This document shows positions 27,858-36,322 of a stretch of DNA of 64,000 bases, in pieces; within the stretch, counting starts at the first letter, position 1; the number at the start of each line of letters is the position of its first letter. A model generated the notes under the pieces. The model was not told where the DNA came from. It did no database searches and was given only the letters and a program-made list of their open reading frames with translations. Position numbers and translations under genes: made by a program. The stretch spans positions 62,001 to 126,000 of the forward strand of contig JADJAB010000011.1 in the NCBI GenBank assembly GCA_016704435.1, in the 5' to 3' direction. Source of the stretch: Rhodobacter sp. GTDB taxonomy: Bacteria; Pseudomonadota; Alphaproteobacteria; Rhodobacterales; Rhodobacteraceae.

Positions 27858-27903
27858 TGAAAAATGTATTATGACATTCATCTTTATCTATGTATATCGA
27901 TTG
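27858..27903 (+). promoter_or_regulatory. AT-rich promoter/operator before the YeeE pair
   Basis: This is one of the most AT-rich stretches of the window. An inverted repeat AATGT (27863-27867) and ACATT (27874-27878) with a 6-base spacer is followed by CTTTATCTATGTATATCGA. Its position and composition resemble the soxX and soxV/soxS control regions, so it is probably the regulated promoter of the YeeE-dioxygenase-SulP unit. Confidence 0.45.
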
Positions 27904-27967
27904 GGCGCCGCGCCGGAAGAGAAGCCGCAGGCGGCGCTGACCGACATCGACGGAATGGGAGAGACCG

Positions 27968-28399
27968 CTGGAAACCGCATTCACCCCCTTGCAGAGTCTG
28001 CTTGGCGGCACGCTGATCGGCGTGGCCTCGGTGCTCTTGATGCTGACGCTTGGCCGCGTGATGGGCGCGACCGGCATCGTTGCCGGGATTCTGGCGCCCA
28101 GTTCGCGAGCCGACTGGCTCTGGCGCGTGGCGCTGGTGGGCGGGATGATTGCGGCCCCCCTGGCGATAGTGCTTGCCACCGGCCAGATGCCCGAGGTTCA
28201 GGTGCCGGTCAGCCGGGCCGTGCTGATCGCGGGCGGCCTTCTGGTCGGCATCGGGGTGACCTTCGGCGCGGGCTGCACCTCCGGCCACGGGGTCTGCGGC
28301 ATGGCGCGGCTGTCGCCCCGGTCGATCGCCGCCACGCTGACCTTCATGGCGACCACCGCCGCCACCGTCTACGTCATTCGCCACGTTCTGGGGGCTTGA
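27968..28399 (+). CDS. YeeE/YedE family membrane protein, first half (PmpA-like)
   Basis: This is one of two short DUF395 proteins that act together. It has about four hydrophobic segments and the conserved GAGCTSGHGVCGMARLSPRS motif with two cysteines. Homologues begin METAFTPLQSL; here the matching codon at 27968 is CTG (LETAFTPLQSL) after GGGAGAGACCG, so translation probably starts at this rare codon, giving 143 residues. The TTG at 27989 would cut off part of the conserved start. Proteins of this kind are implicated in sulfur-compound transport. Confidence 0.75.
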   Translation: METAFTPLQSLLGGTLIGVASVLLMLTLGRVMGATGIVAGILAPSSRADWLWRVALVGGMIAAPLAIVLATGQMPEVQVPVSRAVLIAGGLLVGIGVTFGAGCTSGHGVCGMARLSPRSIAATLTFMATTAATVYVIRHVLGA

Positions 28400-28403
28400 G
28401 AAG

Positions 28404-28853
28404 ATGCGCCTGCTGACCACTTTTCTGATCGGCCTTCTGTTCGGCCTTGGTATCGTGATCTCGGGGATGGGCAACCCGGCCAAGGTGCTGAACTTCTTCG
28501 ACCTCGCCGGGGTCTGGGATCCCAGCCTGATCCTGGTCATGGGCGGCGCGCTTGCGGTCACTTTCATCGGCTACCGGTTGGTCCTGCCGCGCCCCGGCCC
28601 ATTGTTCGCGCCGAGATTCGCCCTGCCGACCAGCCGGGCGATCGACGCGAAGCTGCTGGGCGGATCGGCCGTCTTCGGCATCGGCTGGGGCATGACCGGC
28701 TTCTGCCCCGGCGGGGCCCTGCCCGTCCTGGGCACCGGCGTCGCCGATGTGCTGATCTTTTGCGCCGCCATGCTTGCGGGCCTGATGATCGGCAAGGCGG
28801 GTGTCGCCGCCACCACGCCCCCAACCAGCGACCAGATCCCCTTCAAGACCTGA
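28404..28853 (+). CDS. YeeE/YedE family membrane protein, second half (PmpB-like)
   Basis: This 149-residue partner of the preceding protein has about four hydrophobic segments and the family motif GWGMTGFCPGGALPVLGTG with its conserved cysteine. It starts 4 bases after the first half. The pair is common beside persulfide dioxygenase genes under SqrR/BigR control and probably moves a sulfur compound across the inner membrane. Confidence 0.8.
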   Translation: MRLLTTFLIGLLFGLGIVISGMGNPAKVLNFFDLAGVWDPSLILVMGGALAVTFIGYRLVLPRPGPLFAPRFALPTSRAIDAKLLGGSAVFGIGWGMTGFCPGGALPVLGTGVADVLIFCAAMLAGLMIGKAGVAATTPPTSDQIPFKT

Positions 28854-28875
28854 TCCCGCTCGAAAGGAGCCAGCA

Positions 28876-29761
28876 ATGACCGCATATCCTGTCGACATGT
28901 CCGCCCACCCCGAGGTCGAGGCTTTCTTCGATCCGGCCACCAACACCATCAGCTATGTGGTGAAGGACCCGGCCTCAGAGGCCTGCGCGGTCGTCGACAG
29001 CGTGATGGACATCGACTATGCCGCCGGGCGGATCACCCACGATAGTGCGGACCGGATCATCGCCCATATCCGCAACCGCGGCTTGCGGCTGGAATGGATC
29101 ATCGAGACCCATGTCCACGCCGACCATCTTTCCGCCGCGCCCTACATCCAGGCGGCAGCTTGGCGGCAAGATCGGCATCGGAGAAAAGATCACGGTAGTG
29201 CAGGACACCTTCGGCAAGATCTTCAACGAAGGCACCGAGTTCCAGCGCGACGGCAGCCAGTTCGATGCGCTCTTTCGCGATGGTGATACCTACATGGTCG
29301 GCGGCATGACCTGCCTTGCCATCCACACACCGGGCCATACCCCGGCCTGCATGGTGCATGTGATGGGCGATGCGGCCTTTGTCGGCGATACGCTGTTCAT
29401 GCCAGACGGCGGCTCGGCGCGGGCGGACTTTCCCGGCGGGGATGCGGGTCAGCTCTACGACAGCATCCAGAAGGTGCTGTCCCTGCCCGATGCGATGCGG
29501 CTTTTCATGTGCCACGACTACGGCCCGAACGGTCGCGACATCCGCTGGGAAACCACGGTGGCCGCCGAAAAGGCGCACAATATTCACGTCGGCGGCGGCA
29601 AGACCCGCGATGACTTCGTCCGCTTCCGCACCGAGCGCGACGCGACATTGGCGGTGCCCCGGCTGATCCTGCCCTCGCTGCAGGTCAACATGCGCGCGGG
29701 TGAAGTGCCCAAGGATCACGACGGCCGGCCGATGCTGAAGGTGCCGGTGAACGGGCTTTGA
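28876..29761 (+). pseudogene. blh: Persulfide dioxygenase (Blh/ETHE1-type), frameshifted
   Basis: This metallo-beta-lactamase-fold enzyme oxidises glutathione persulfide to sulfite. The mononuclear iron site is seen in HVHADH near residue 77, TPGHTPACMVH, GDTLFMPD and CHDYGPNGRD. The frame breaks near 29150 in ATCCAGGCGGCAGC: one surplus G; removing it joins PYIQ to RQLGGKIGIGEK and gives 294 residues, the normal length. A CGAAAGGAG site precedes the ATG. It follows the YeeE pair and precedes the SulP gene, a typical reactive-sulfur detoxification set. Confidence 0.82.
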
Positions 29762-29771
29762 GATCCCAGAT

Positions 29772-31514
29772 ATGAAGGCCATTGCCCTGCTGCGGCGCCA
29801 TATGCCGGTCCTGACCTGGGGCCGCGACTACCGCGCCGAGACGCTTCAGGCTGATCTGCTGGCGGCGCTGATCGTGACGATCATGCTGATCCCGCAATCG
29901 CTGGCCTATGCCATGCTGGCCGGTCTGCCCCCCGAGGCGGGGATCTATGCCTCGATCCTGCCGATCCTGCTCTACGCGGTCTTCGGCACCAGCCGCGCGC
30001 TGGCGGTGGGGCCGGTGGCGGTGGTGTCGCTGATGACGGCGGCGGCGGTGGGCGAGGTGGCGGCGCAGGGCACCGCGGGCTATGCCGCGGCGGCGCTGAC
30101 GCTGGCCTTCCTGTCGGGGACGATGCTGTTGGTGATGGGCCTGTTCCGGCTGGGGTTCGTGGCGAATTTCCTGTCGCATACGGTGGTGTCGGGGTTCATC
30201 ACCGCCTCGGGCATCCTGATCGCGGCGAGCCAGCTGAAATCCATCCTCGGCATCAGCGCCGAAGGTGACACGCTGCCCGAATTGCTGCCCTCGCTGCTGT
30301 CGCATCTGCCGCAGACCAGCCTTCTGACGCTGCTGATCGGAGTGGTGGCGGTGGTGTTCCTGTTCTGGGTCCGCAAGGGCGGGCTCAAGCGGGCTCTGAT
30401 CGCGCGGGGCTTCGGGCCGCGGCTGGCCGACATTGCCGGGAAGGCCGGGCCGGTCGCGGCGGTCCTTGTGACGACGGCAGTGGTCTGGGCGCTGGGGCTG
30501 GATGGTTGGGGCGTGGCGATCGTGGGCGAGGTGCCGCAAAGCCTGCCGCCCTTCACGATGCCCGACCTGTCGACCGATCTGGTCGGCAAGCTGTTCTTGC
30601 CGGCACTGCTGATCTCGATCATCGGCTTTGTCGAGTCGATCTCGGTCGCGCAGACGCTGGCCGCGAAGAAGCGCCAGCGCATTGATCCGAACCAGGAATT
30701 GATCGGCCTCGGCGCGGCCAACCTCGGCGCGGCCTTCACCGGCGGCTACCCGGTGACGGGCGGCTTTGCGCGGTCGGTGGTCAACTACGACGCCGGCGCC
30801 GCAACCCCTGCGGCGGGAGCATTCACCGCCGTCGGACTGGCCATCGCCGCTGTCGCGATGACGCCGCTGATCCACTACCTGCCCAAGGCCACGCTGGCGG
30901 CCACGATCATCGTGGCGGTGCTGACGCTGGTCGATTTCTCGGCGCTGAAGCGCAGCTGGCGCTACTCCCGCGCCGATTTCGCCGCCGTGCTTGCAACCAT
31001 CGTCGTCACCCTCGGCTGGGGGGTCGAGGCGGGGGTTTCGGCGGGCGTGATCCTGTCGCTGCTCCTCTTTCTCTACAAGACATCGCGCCCGCATGTGGCC
31101 GAAGTGGGCCTCGTTCCGGGGACCGAGCATTTCCGCAACATCCACCGCCATGCCGTGCTGACCGACCCCACGCTGGTCACCCTGCGGGTGGACGAAAGCC
31201 TCTATTTCGCCAACAGCAGGCATCTGGAAGATCTGATGCTGAACCGCGTCGCCGCCGATTGCCCGGTGAAGAACGTCGTCCTGATGTGCACTGCAGTGAA
31301 CGAGATCGACCTCTCGGCGCTGGAGGCGCTGGAGGCAATCAACACCCGCTTCCGCAGCATGGGCGTGGGGTTCCATCTGTCCGAGGTGAAAGGCCCGGTG
31401 ATGGACCGGTTGAAGAAGACCGATTTTCTGGCGCACCTGAACGGTCGCGTTTTCCTGACCCAGTTTCAGGCGTGGCAGGCATTGCGGCCGCCCATGGCCA
31501 GTGCAGCGCGCTAG
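29772..31514 (+). CDS. SulP family anion permease with STAS domain
   Basis: This 580-residue SulP transporter has 10-12 hydrophobic segments, the family motif around PQSLAYAMLAGLPPEAGIYA and a C-terminal STAS domain from about residue 440 (HRHAVLTDPTLVTLRVDESL). It probably moves sulfate or sulfite across the inner membrane, which fits the adjacent dioxygenase that makes sulfite. It starts 10 bases after that gene. Its stop codon shares CTAG with the stop of the convergent gph. Confidence 0.85.
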   Translation: MKAIALLRRHMPVLTWGRDYRAETLQADLLAALIVTIMLIPQSLAYAMLAGLPPEAGIYASILPILLYAVFGTSRALAVGPVAVVSLMTAAAVGEVAAQGTAGYAAAALTLAFLSGTMLLVMGLFRLGFVANFLSHTVVSGFITASGILIAASQLKSILGISAEGDTLPELLPSLLSHLPQTSLLTLLIGVVAVVFLFWVRKGGLKRALIARGFGPRLADIAGKAGPVAAVLVTTAVVWALGLDGWGVAIVGEVPQSLPPFTMPDLSTDLVGKLFLPALLISIIGFVESISVAQTLAAKKRQRIDPNQELIGLGAANLGAAFTGGYPVTGGFARSVVNYDAGAATPAAGAFTAVGLAIAAVAMTPLIHYLPKATLAATIIVAVLTLVDFSALKRSWRYSRADFAAVLATIVVTLGWGVEAGVSAGVILSLLLFLYKTSRPHVAEVGLVPGTEHFRNIHRHAVLTDPTLVTLRVDESLYFANSRHLEDLMLNRVAADCPVKNVVLMCTAVNEIDLSALEALEAINTRFRSMGVGFHLSEVKGPVMDRLKKTDFLAHLNGRVFLTQFQAWQALRPPMASAAR

Positions 31515-32149
31515 GCTGCGTCGACAAGCCCGGGCAGCCGGGCGAAATCGGCAAAGGCGGCGCGATGGAGCAGGGTCTCGACCGGGCCCTTGCGGTAGCC
31601 TTGGGTGAACAGAAGGAACGGCAGACCGGCGGACTGTGCCGTTTCGGCATCCACTTCGCTGTCACCGACGAAGATCGCATCGCCGCCGCCGAGTTCCTGC
31701 AGGCACAACAGCAAGGGGGCCGGGTCGGGCTTCGTCACCAGCAGCCGGTCGCCCCCCACGACGACACCAAAGAACCGCGCCAGACCCAGGTCGTGCAGCA
31801 CCGACAGTGCCGGGCCTTCGGGTTTGTTGGTGCAGATGCCCAGGCTGTGCCCGGCCTGCGCCAGCGCCTGAAGTGCCTCCGGCACACCGGGATAACAGCG
31901 CGTCAGTTTCGGCCCGTTTGTGTATTGCGCCAACGTGGCCCTGGTCAGTGTCAGATGCCGCGCCATGTCGATTCCGCGCGCGTCCATCACCCTCTCGACC
32001 AGCCGGGGCAGCCCGTTGCCGACATAGGACACCACCTGCGCCAGCGTCATCGGCGGCTGGCCTTCGTTCACCAGCATTGCATTCACGGCGGCGTGGATAT
32101 CGGGCGCGGAATCGACCAGCGTCCCGTCCAGGTCGAAGATGACCTTCAC
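31511..32149 (-). CDS. gph: Phosphoglycolate phosphatase
   Basis: This 212-residue HAD hydrolase has the nucleophile motif FDLDGTLVDS at its start, TNKP in motif II, the motif III lysine in VTKPDPAPL, and GDSEVDAETA for magnesium. It removes phosphate from 2-phosphoglycolate. The GTG start at 32147-32149 overlaps the redoxin stop, and rpe lies just upstream in the same operon, the common alphaproteobacterial rpe-gph arrangement. Confidence 0.85.
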   Translation of the reverse strand: MKVIFDLDGTLVDSAPDIHAAVNAMLVNEGQPPMTLAQVVSYVGNGLPRLVERVMDARGIDMARHLTLTRATLAQYTNGPKLTRCYPGVPEALQALAQAGHSLGICTNKPEGPALSVLHDLGLARFFGVVVGGDRLLVTKPDPAPLLLCLQELGGGDAIFVGDSEVDAETAQSAGLPFLLFTQGYRKGPVETLLHRAAFADFARLPGLVDAA

Positions 32150-32685
32150 GCCTTCCACTTGATCGAGCAGCCCATCGAGGCCACCTGATCGGCGGGCCCC
32201 TTGCCGGTCTCGGCCACCAGTTTCATCGCCTCGAACAACTCGCGCCGGGCATCCGCCGGTGCCGGATTGCGCCCCGAGGCATCCAGCCGCCCGCGGTACT
32301 GCAAGCCACCCTTCGCGTCGAAGCCAAAGAAATCGGGCGTGCAGGCGGCGCCCCAGACGCGGGCGACCACTTGCGTTGCGTCGTGCAGATAGGGGAAGGG
32401 CAGGGTGAGCCGTTTCATCTCGTCGAAACTGTCCTCGGGGTAGGCCGCAGCATCGTTCGACGAAATCGCCGCCACGCCGATGCCCAAACCGGCCAGATCG
32501 CGCGCGTCGCGGATGATCCGGTCCAACACCGCCTTCACATAGGGACAATGGTTGCACATGAAGACGATCAGCGAGCCCTTCGGCCCGGCGATGTCGTCAA
32601 ATCCATAGGTCCGCCCGTCGGTGGCGGGCAGCCGGAACCCCGGTGCCTGCCAGCCGAAATCGCAAACGGGGGGAGAGACTGCCAT
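32146..32685 (-). CDS. Thioredoxin-fold (AhpC/TSA or redoxin) protein
   Basis: This 179-residue cytoplasmic protein belongs to the redoxin/thioredoxin-like group. The active-site region reads VFMCNHCPYVKAVLDR, with a CNHC pair near residue 43, a pattern common in small peroxiredoxin-like proteins. The actual substrate is unknown. It overlaps rpe by one base upstream and gph by 4 bases downstream, so the three are cotranscribed. Confidence 0.8.
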   Translation of the reverse strand: MAVSPPVCDFGWQAPGFRLPATDGRTYGFDDIAGPKGSLIVFMCNHCPYVKAVLDRIIRDARDLAGLGIGVAAISSNDAAAYPEDSFDEMKRLTLPFPYLHDATQVVARVWGAACTPDFFGFDAKGGLQYRGRLDASGRNPAPADARRELFEAMKLVAETGKGPADQVASMGCSIKWKA

Positions 32686-33371
32686 CAGATCGCTCCCTCT
32701 GCCGCCGCCCGGATCGCCCGGATATTCGTGCCGTAGACGCCAGGATTGTCCACCGAGCCGCCTTTGAACACCGCCGATCCAGCCACCAGCACATCCGCCC
32801 CCGCCGCCGCGACCAGAGGTGCTGTCGTGACGTCCACCCCGCCGTCGATCTCGATATGCACCGGCCGGTCGCCGATCATCGCGCGCAGCTTGCGGATCTT
32901 GCCGGTCAGGTCGATGAACTTCTGCCCGCCGAAACCGGGGTTCACCGTCATCACGCAGACCAGATCCACCAGATCCAGAAGGTCCTCCACCGCCTCGGCC
33001 GAGGTGCCGGGGTTCAGCGCCACGCCCGCCATCATGCCTGCGCCGCGAATGGCCTGCATGGTGCGGTGGCTGTGCGCCCCGGCCTCGACATGCGCGGTCA
33101 GGATATCGGCGCCGGCCTTGGCATAGGCGTCGATGAAGGGATCGACCGGAGAGATCATCAGATGCACGTCCATCACCGTCTTGACGTGCCGCCGGAACGC
33201 GGCAACCGCAGGCGGGCCAAAGGTCAGGTTCGGCACGAAATGGCCGTCCATCACATCGACATGCACCCAATCGGCGCCCTCTGCCTCGATAGCCTGGATC
33301 TCGCGCCCGAAATCGGCGAAGTCGGCCGAAAGGATCGACGGCGCGATCTTGATATGCCGGGAAAAGGTCAT
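32685..33371 (-). CDS. rpe: Ribulose-phosphate 3-epimerase
   Basis: This 228-residue TIM-barrel enzyme interconverts ribulose 5-phosphate and xylulose 5-phosphate. Metal and catalytic residues are visible in APSILSADFADFG, HVDVMDGHFVPN, DVHLMI and EIDGGV. The start MTFSRH at 33371 was preferred to a 5-codon extension because it gives the family N-terminus. It leads an operon with the redoxin gene and gph. Confidence 0.93.
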   Translation of the reverse strand: MTFSRHIKIAPSILSADFADFGREIQAIEAEGADWVHVDVMDGHFVPNLTFGPPAVAAFRRHVKTVMDVHLMISPVDPFIDAYAKAGADILTAHVEAGAHSHRTMQAIRGAGMMAGVALNPGTSAEAVEDLLDLVDLVCVMTVNPGFGGQKFIDLTGKIRKLRAMIGDRPVHIEIDGGVDVTTAPLVAAAGADVLVAGSAVFKGGSVDNPGVYGTNIRAIRAAAEGAI

Positions 33372-33497
33372 GCGGCAGCCTTCCATTCTTGGGCCGGCCG
33401 CAAGTGAAGACCCGGCCGGCGCGGATGTCTTCAGTCTGGACGGTGGATAGCCTGTCGGCGCGCGTGGTGCCAGAGGCAGATAGCAGCGGCCTTGCCG

Positions 33498-35429
33498 TCA
33501 GCGCGGCACGCGAAGGACTCCGGCAGCCGGAAGCGGCCCGGCCGCCGTCTCGACGGCATGGGGGTTGTGGTTGAACCAGAACCGCTCGGCGCCGGTGTCG
33601 CGGACCCGCACCCCGTAGGGCAGCGCCAGCGTTTCAAGCCCCGCGCGGGCGGCGACGTCGGCGACCAGCCGGTCCAGCAGGGCCGCATCGCCCCAGCCGC
33701 CGACATAGCACAGGCGACCCTGACGGATCGCGACCGCGCGGCCTTCGGTATCGGTGAAAAATGCCTTCGTCGGGCTTTCCAGCTCTTCGCGATAGCCCGT
33801 TATGGTGCCACCGCCCACCACCGCCAGCGGCATGTCGGGCCGCAGGCTTTCCACCCGGGAAACCGTCAGACCCAGCCCCGGATAAGCGGGCGGCAGCGGC
33901 AGCGGAATGGCGAAATCCGCCGTCCGCGCGCCCGAACGCGGACCGATCACCACCTCGGCCTCCGCCCCGGCCAAAGCGGCCTTCAGCGCATCGGGCATCT
34001 GCATCAGCCCCGGCGCGAAGACCGCCCTGTAGCCTGTGAAATCGCGCACCGAAGGGGGCAGGATATCGACAGATTGCCCGGCTCGGCGCAGCGCCTTGTA
34101 GTGGTCGAACACCAGCGCGAAATAGCTGAGGCCCCGGCCATGCGGCTGCACCTTCCATGCCCAGTCGGCGGCATAGTCGAAGATCAGTGCGACGGGTGCT
34201 TGTGCGGGCACGGACTCCCGCGCCTCGACCAACTCCGCAGCCACCTGTCGTGCCTCGGCCAGCGCCGGGGCCGCCTGGCTGTCAGGCCGCAAAAGCCCCG
34301 CATGCATCTGCTCTTGCGCAAAGGGCACTTGCCGCCAGCGGAAATAGCACACCGCCTCGGCGCCATGGGCAAAGGCCTCCCATGTCCAGAAGCGGACCAT
34401 GCCGGGCAGGGGCGCGGGGTTGTAGGGCGCCCAGTTCACCGGGCCGGGTTGCTGCTCCATGATCCACCAGCGGCCCCGGCCAACGGCGCGGTAAAGGTCA
34501 TGGTGGAAGGCCTGGAAATCCGGGTCACCCTGTCGCGCGAAATGGCGCTGCTCTTCCGCGCTGGCCCCCACGCGATCCTCCAGAAAGCCCAGGGGGTAGC
34601 TGTCCCAGGATGCTATATCAAGATCCGCGCCGACCTCGAAATGGTCGAACTCGGTCACCCGGCCCATGTAGTTATGTGCAATGGGTGCGTCGGAATGCGC
34701 CCGGATCATCTCCACCTGCGCGCGGTTGAACCGTGCCACCTGCGCCGAAGAGAACCGCAGGAACGCATGCGAATGCGCCGGGTTCGGCTCGGTCACCGTC
34801 AGGCTCGGCAGGTCGATGTCGTCGAAATCGGCGTAGTCCATCGACCAGAACACATTTCCCCAGGCCCGGTTCAAGGCCCCGATATCGCCGCCATTGCCGC
34901 CCGACGCCGGGAACTGCCCGCGCAGCCAGTCCCGGAACGCCGTCCGCGCGGCGTCGGAATAGGAAATCACCGTGTCGTGACAGCCGTATTCGTTGTCGGT
35001 CTGCCAGGCCCCCAAGGCCGGATGCCGCCCGTAGCGCCGCGCCATGGCCATGACGATCCGCCGGCACTCCTCCAGGTATCCCGCATGGGAAAAGCAGTAG
35101 TGCCGGCGCGAGCCGAACTTGCGCGGGTGACCCATCGCATCCACCGCCAGCATGTCGGGATACCGCTCCAGCACCCATTTCGGCGGCGTCGCTGTCGGTG
35201 TGCCCAGCACCACCTTCAACCCCGCCGCCCCGAGCGTATCCATCGCACGGTCCAGCCAGCCCCAGTCATGGCGCCCCGGTTCCGGCTCCATCCGGCCCCA
35301 GGCGAATTCGCCGATGCGCACCCAGGTCAGGCCGGTGTCGGCCATGCGGCGGGCATCTTCGGCCCATTGCGCCTCGGGCCAGTGTTCGGGGTAATAGCAG
35401 ACCCCAAGGCTGCGTTTGTGACCGCTCAT
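33498..35429 (-). CDS. GH42 beta-galactosidase
   Basis: This 643-residue enzyme of glycoside hydrolase family 42 cleaves terminal beta-galactosides. The start GVCYYPEHWPEAQW is typical, the acid/base glutamate is in WQTDNEYGCHDT near residue 145, and the nucleophile is probably in WWIMEQQPGPVNW near residue 315. The C-terminal trimerisation and beta domains are present. There is no signal peptide, so it acts on imported sugars. It is the last gene of the galactoside operon and shares its boundary base (35429) with the dgoK stop. Confidence 0.9.
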   Translation of the reverse strand: MSGHKRSLGVCYYPEHWPEAQWAEDARRMADTGLTWVRIGEFAWGRMEPEPGRHDWGWLDRAMDTLGAAGLKVVLGTPTATPPKWVLERYPDMLAVDAMGHPRKFGSRRHYCFSHAGYLEECRRIVMAMARRYGRHPALGAWQTDNEYGCHDTVISYSDAARTAFRDWLRGQFPASGGNGGDIGALNRAWGNVFWSMDYADFDDIDLPSLTVTEPNPAHSHAFLRFSSAQVARFNRAQVEMIRAHSDAPIAHNYMGRVTEFDHFEVGADLDIASWDSYPLGFLEDRVGASAEEQRHFARQGDPDFQAFHHDLYRAVGRGRWWIMEQQPGPVNWAPYNPAPLPGMVRFWTWEAFAHGAEAVCYFRWRQVPFAQEQMHAGLLRPDSQAAPALAEARQVAAELVEARESVPAQAPVALIFDYAADWAWKVQPHGRGLSYFALVFDHYKALRRAGQSVDILPPSVRDFTGYRAVFAPGLMQMPDALKAALAGAEAEVVIGPRSGARTADFAIPLPLPPAYPGLGLTVSRVESLRPDMPLAVVGGGTITGYREELESPTKAFFTDTEGRAVAIRQGRLCYVGGWGDAALLDRLVADVAARAGLETLALPYGVRVRDTGAERFWFNHNPHAVETAAGPLPAAGVLRVPR

Positions 35430-36322
35430 CACCGCACCCCCGCATAGGCCGCACGCAAGCCGTTCAGCGTCATCTCCTCGGCATTCACGCAGTCCGCAGC
35501 CAGGCCTTGCGCGGCCAGCGCCGCCTGATAGGCAAGGGCGAGCCGGCTTTCGCCCAGGATCACCACCTCGCGCCCCAGCCAATAGGCCCGCGCCGCCGCC
35601 AGCTCTGCCCCGATCAACAGCCCCGACAGCCGCGACCGGGCCACCACCCCGTCCAGCCCCGCCAACAGCGCCTCGGCGCGCAGCGAGAACAGATCGCCGA
35701 CAAGCGCCTCGGGCCGTGACATCGCCCGGCTGACAGCGCCGACAAAGGCTGTATGGTCAAGACCGTCAGCGGAGACAGAGTGGCGCAGCACCGACTGCCG
35801 GGCCAGAAGTGCGAACATCTCGCCCGTCATGACGGTCTTGAAGCTGACCACCTCGCCCGCGCTGACATGCACCCATTTGCAATGCGTCCCCGGCAGGCAA
35901 AGCACCCCGTCAAACTCCGGCTGCACCGCCAGGAAACCGGCAATCTGCGTCTCTTCGCCACGCATCACATCGGCCGGAATAGCCTGCGACAGTCCCGGCA
36001 GGATATGCACATCCAGCCGCGCCTCGGTCAGCCGCAGATGTGTCGCTTGCCCGATCCCCGGCGGCGCGCACGGCACAGAGGCATAGCGCGCCTCGGCCCA
36101 GCCCTGCCGCGACCCTGCCATGCCGCAGCAGACCACCGTCAATGGCCCTTGCTTCAGATCCTTGGTCAGCAACTCTTCCAGCACCGGTTGGAACTCGGCC
36201 GGCGTCAGCCGCCCCATGCCCCGGTCATCGTCGATGCGGTCCAGCACCGCGCCTGAAGCCGCCATCCGCCACAACCGCAGGTGCGAGGTGCCCCAGTCCA
36301 CCGCGATCCAGGCCGCCCTCAC
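35429..36322 (-). CDS. dgoK: 2-dehydro-3-deoxygalactonokinase
   Basis: This 297-residue kinase phosphorylates 2-keto-3-deoxygalactonate in the De Ley-Doudoroff route of galactose breakdown. The ATP-fold start WIAVDWGTSHLRLWRM and CLPGTHCKWVHV are family signatures. The GTG start at 36322 overlaps the alpha-galactosidase stop by 4 bases. The other enzymes of the route (galactose dehydrogenase, lactonase, dehydratase, aldolase) are not in the window. Confidence 0.88.
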   Translation of the reverse strand: MRAAWIAVDWGTSHLRLWRMAASGAVLDRIDDDRGMGRLTPAEFQPVLEELLTKDLKQGPLTVVCCGMAGSRQGWAEARYASVPCAPPGIGQATHLRLTEARLDVHILPGLSQAIPADVMRGEETQIAGFLAVQPEFDGVLCLPGTHCKWVHVSAGEVVSFKTVMTGEMFALLARQSVLRHSVSADGLDHTAFVGAVSRAMSRPEALVGDLFSLRAEALLAGLDGVVARSRLSGLLIGAELAAARAYWLGREVVILGESRLALAYQAALAAQGLAADCVNAEEMTLNGLRAAYAGVR

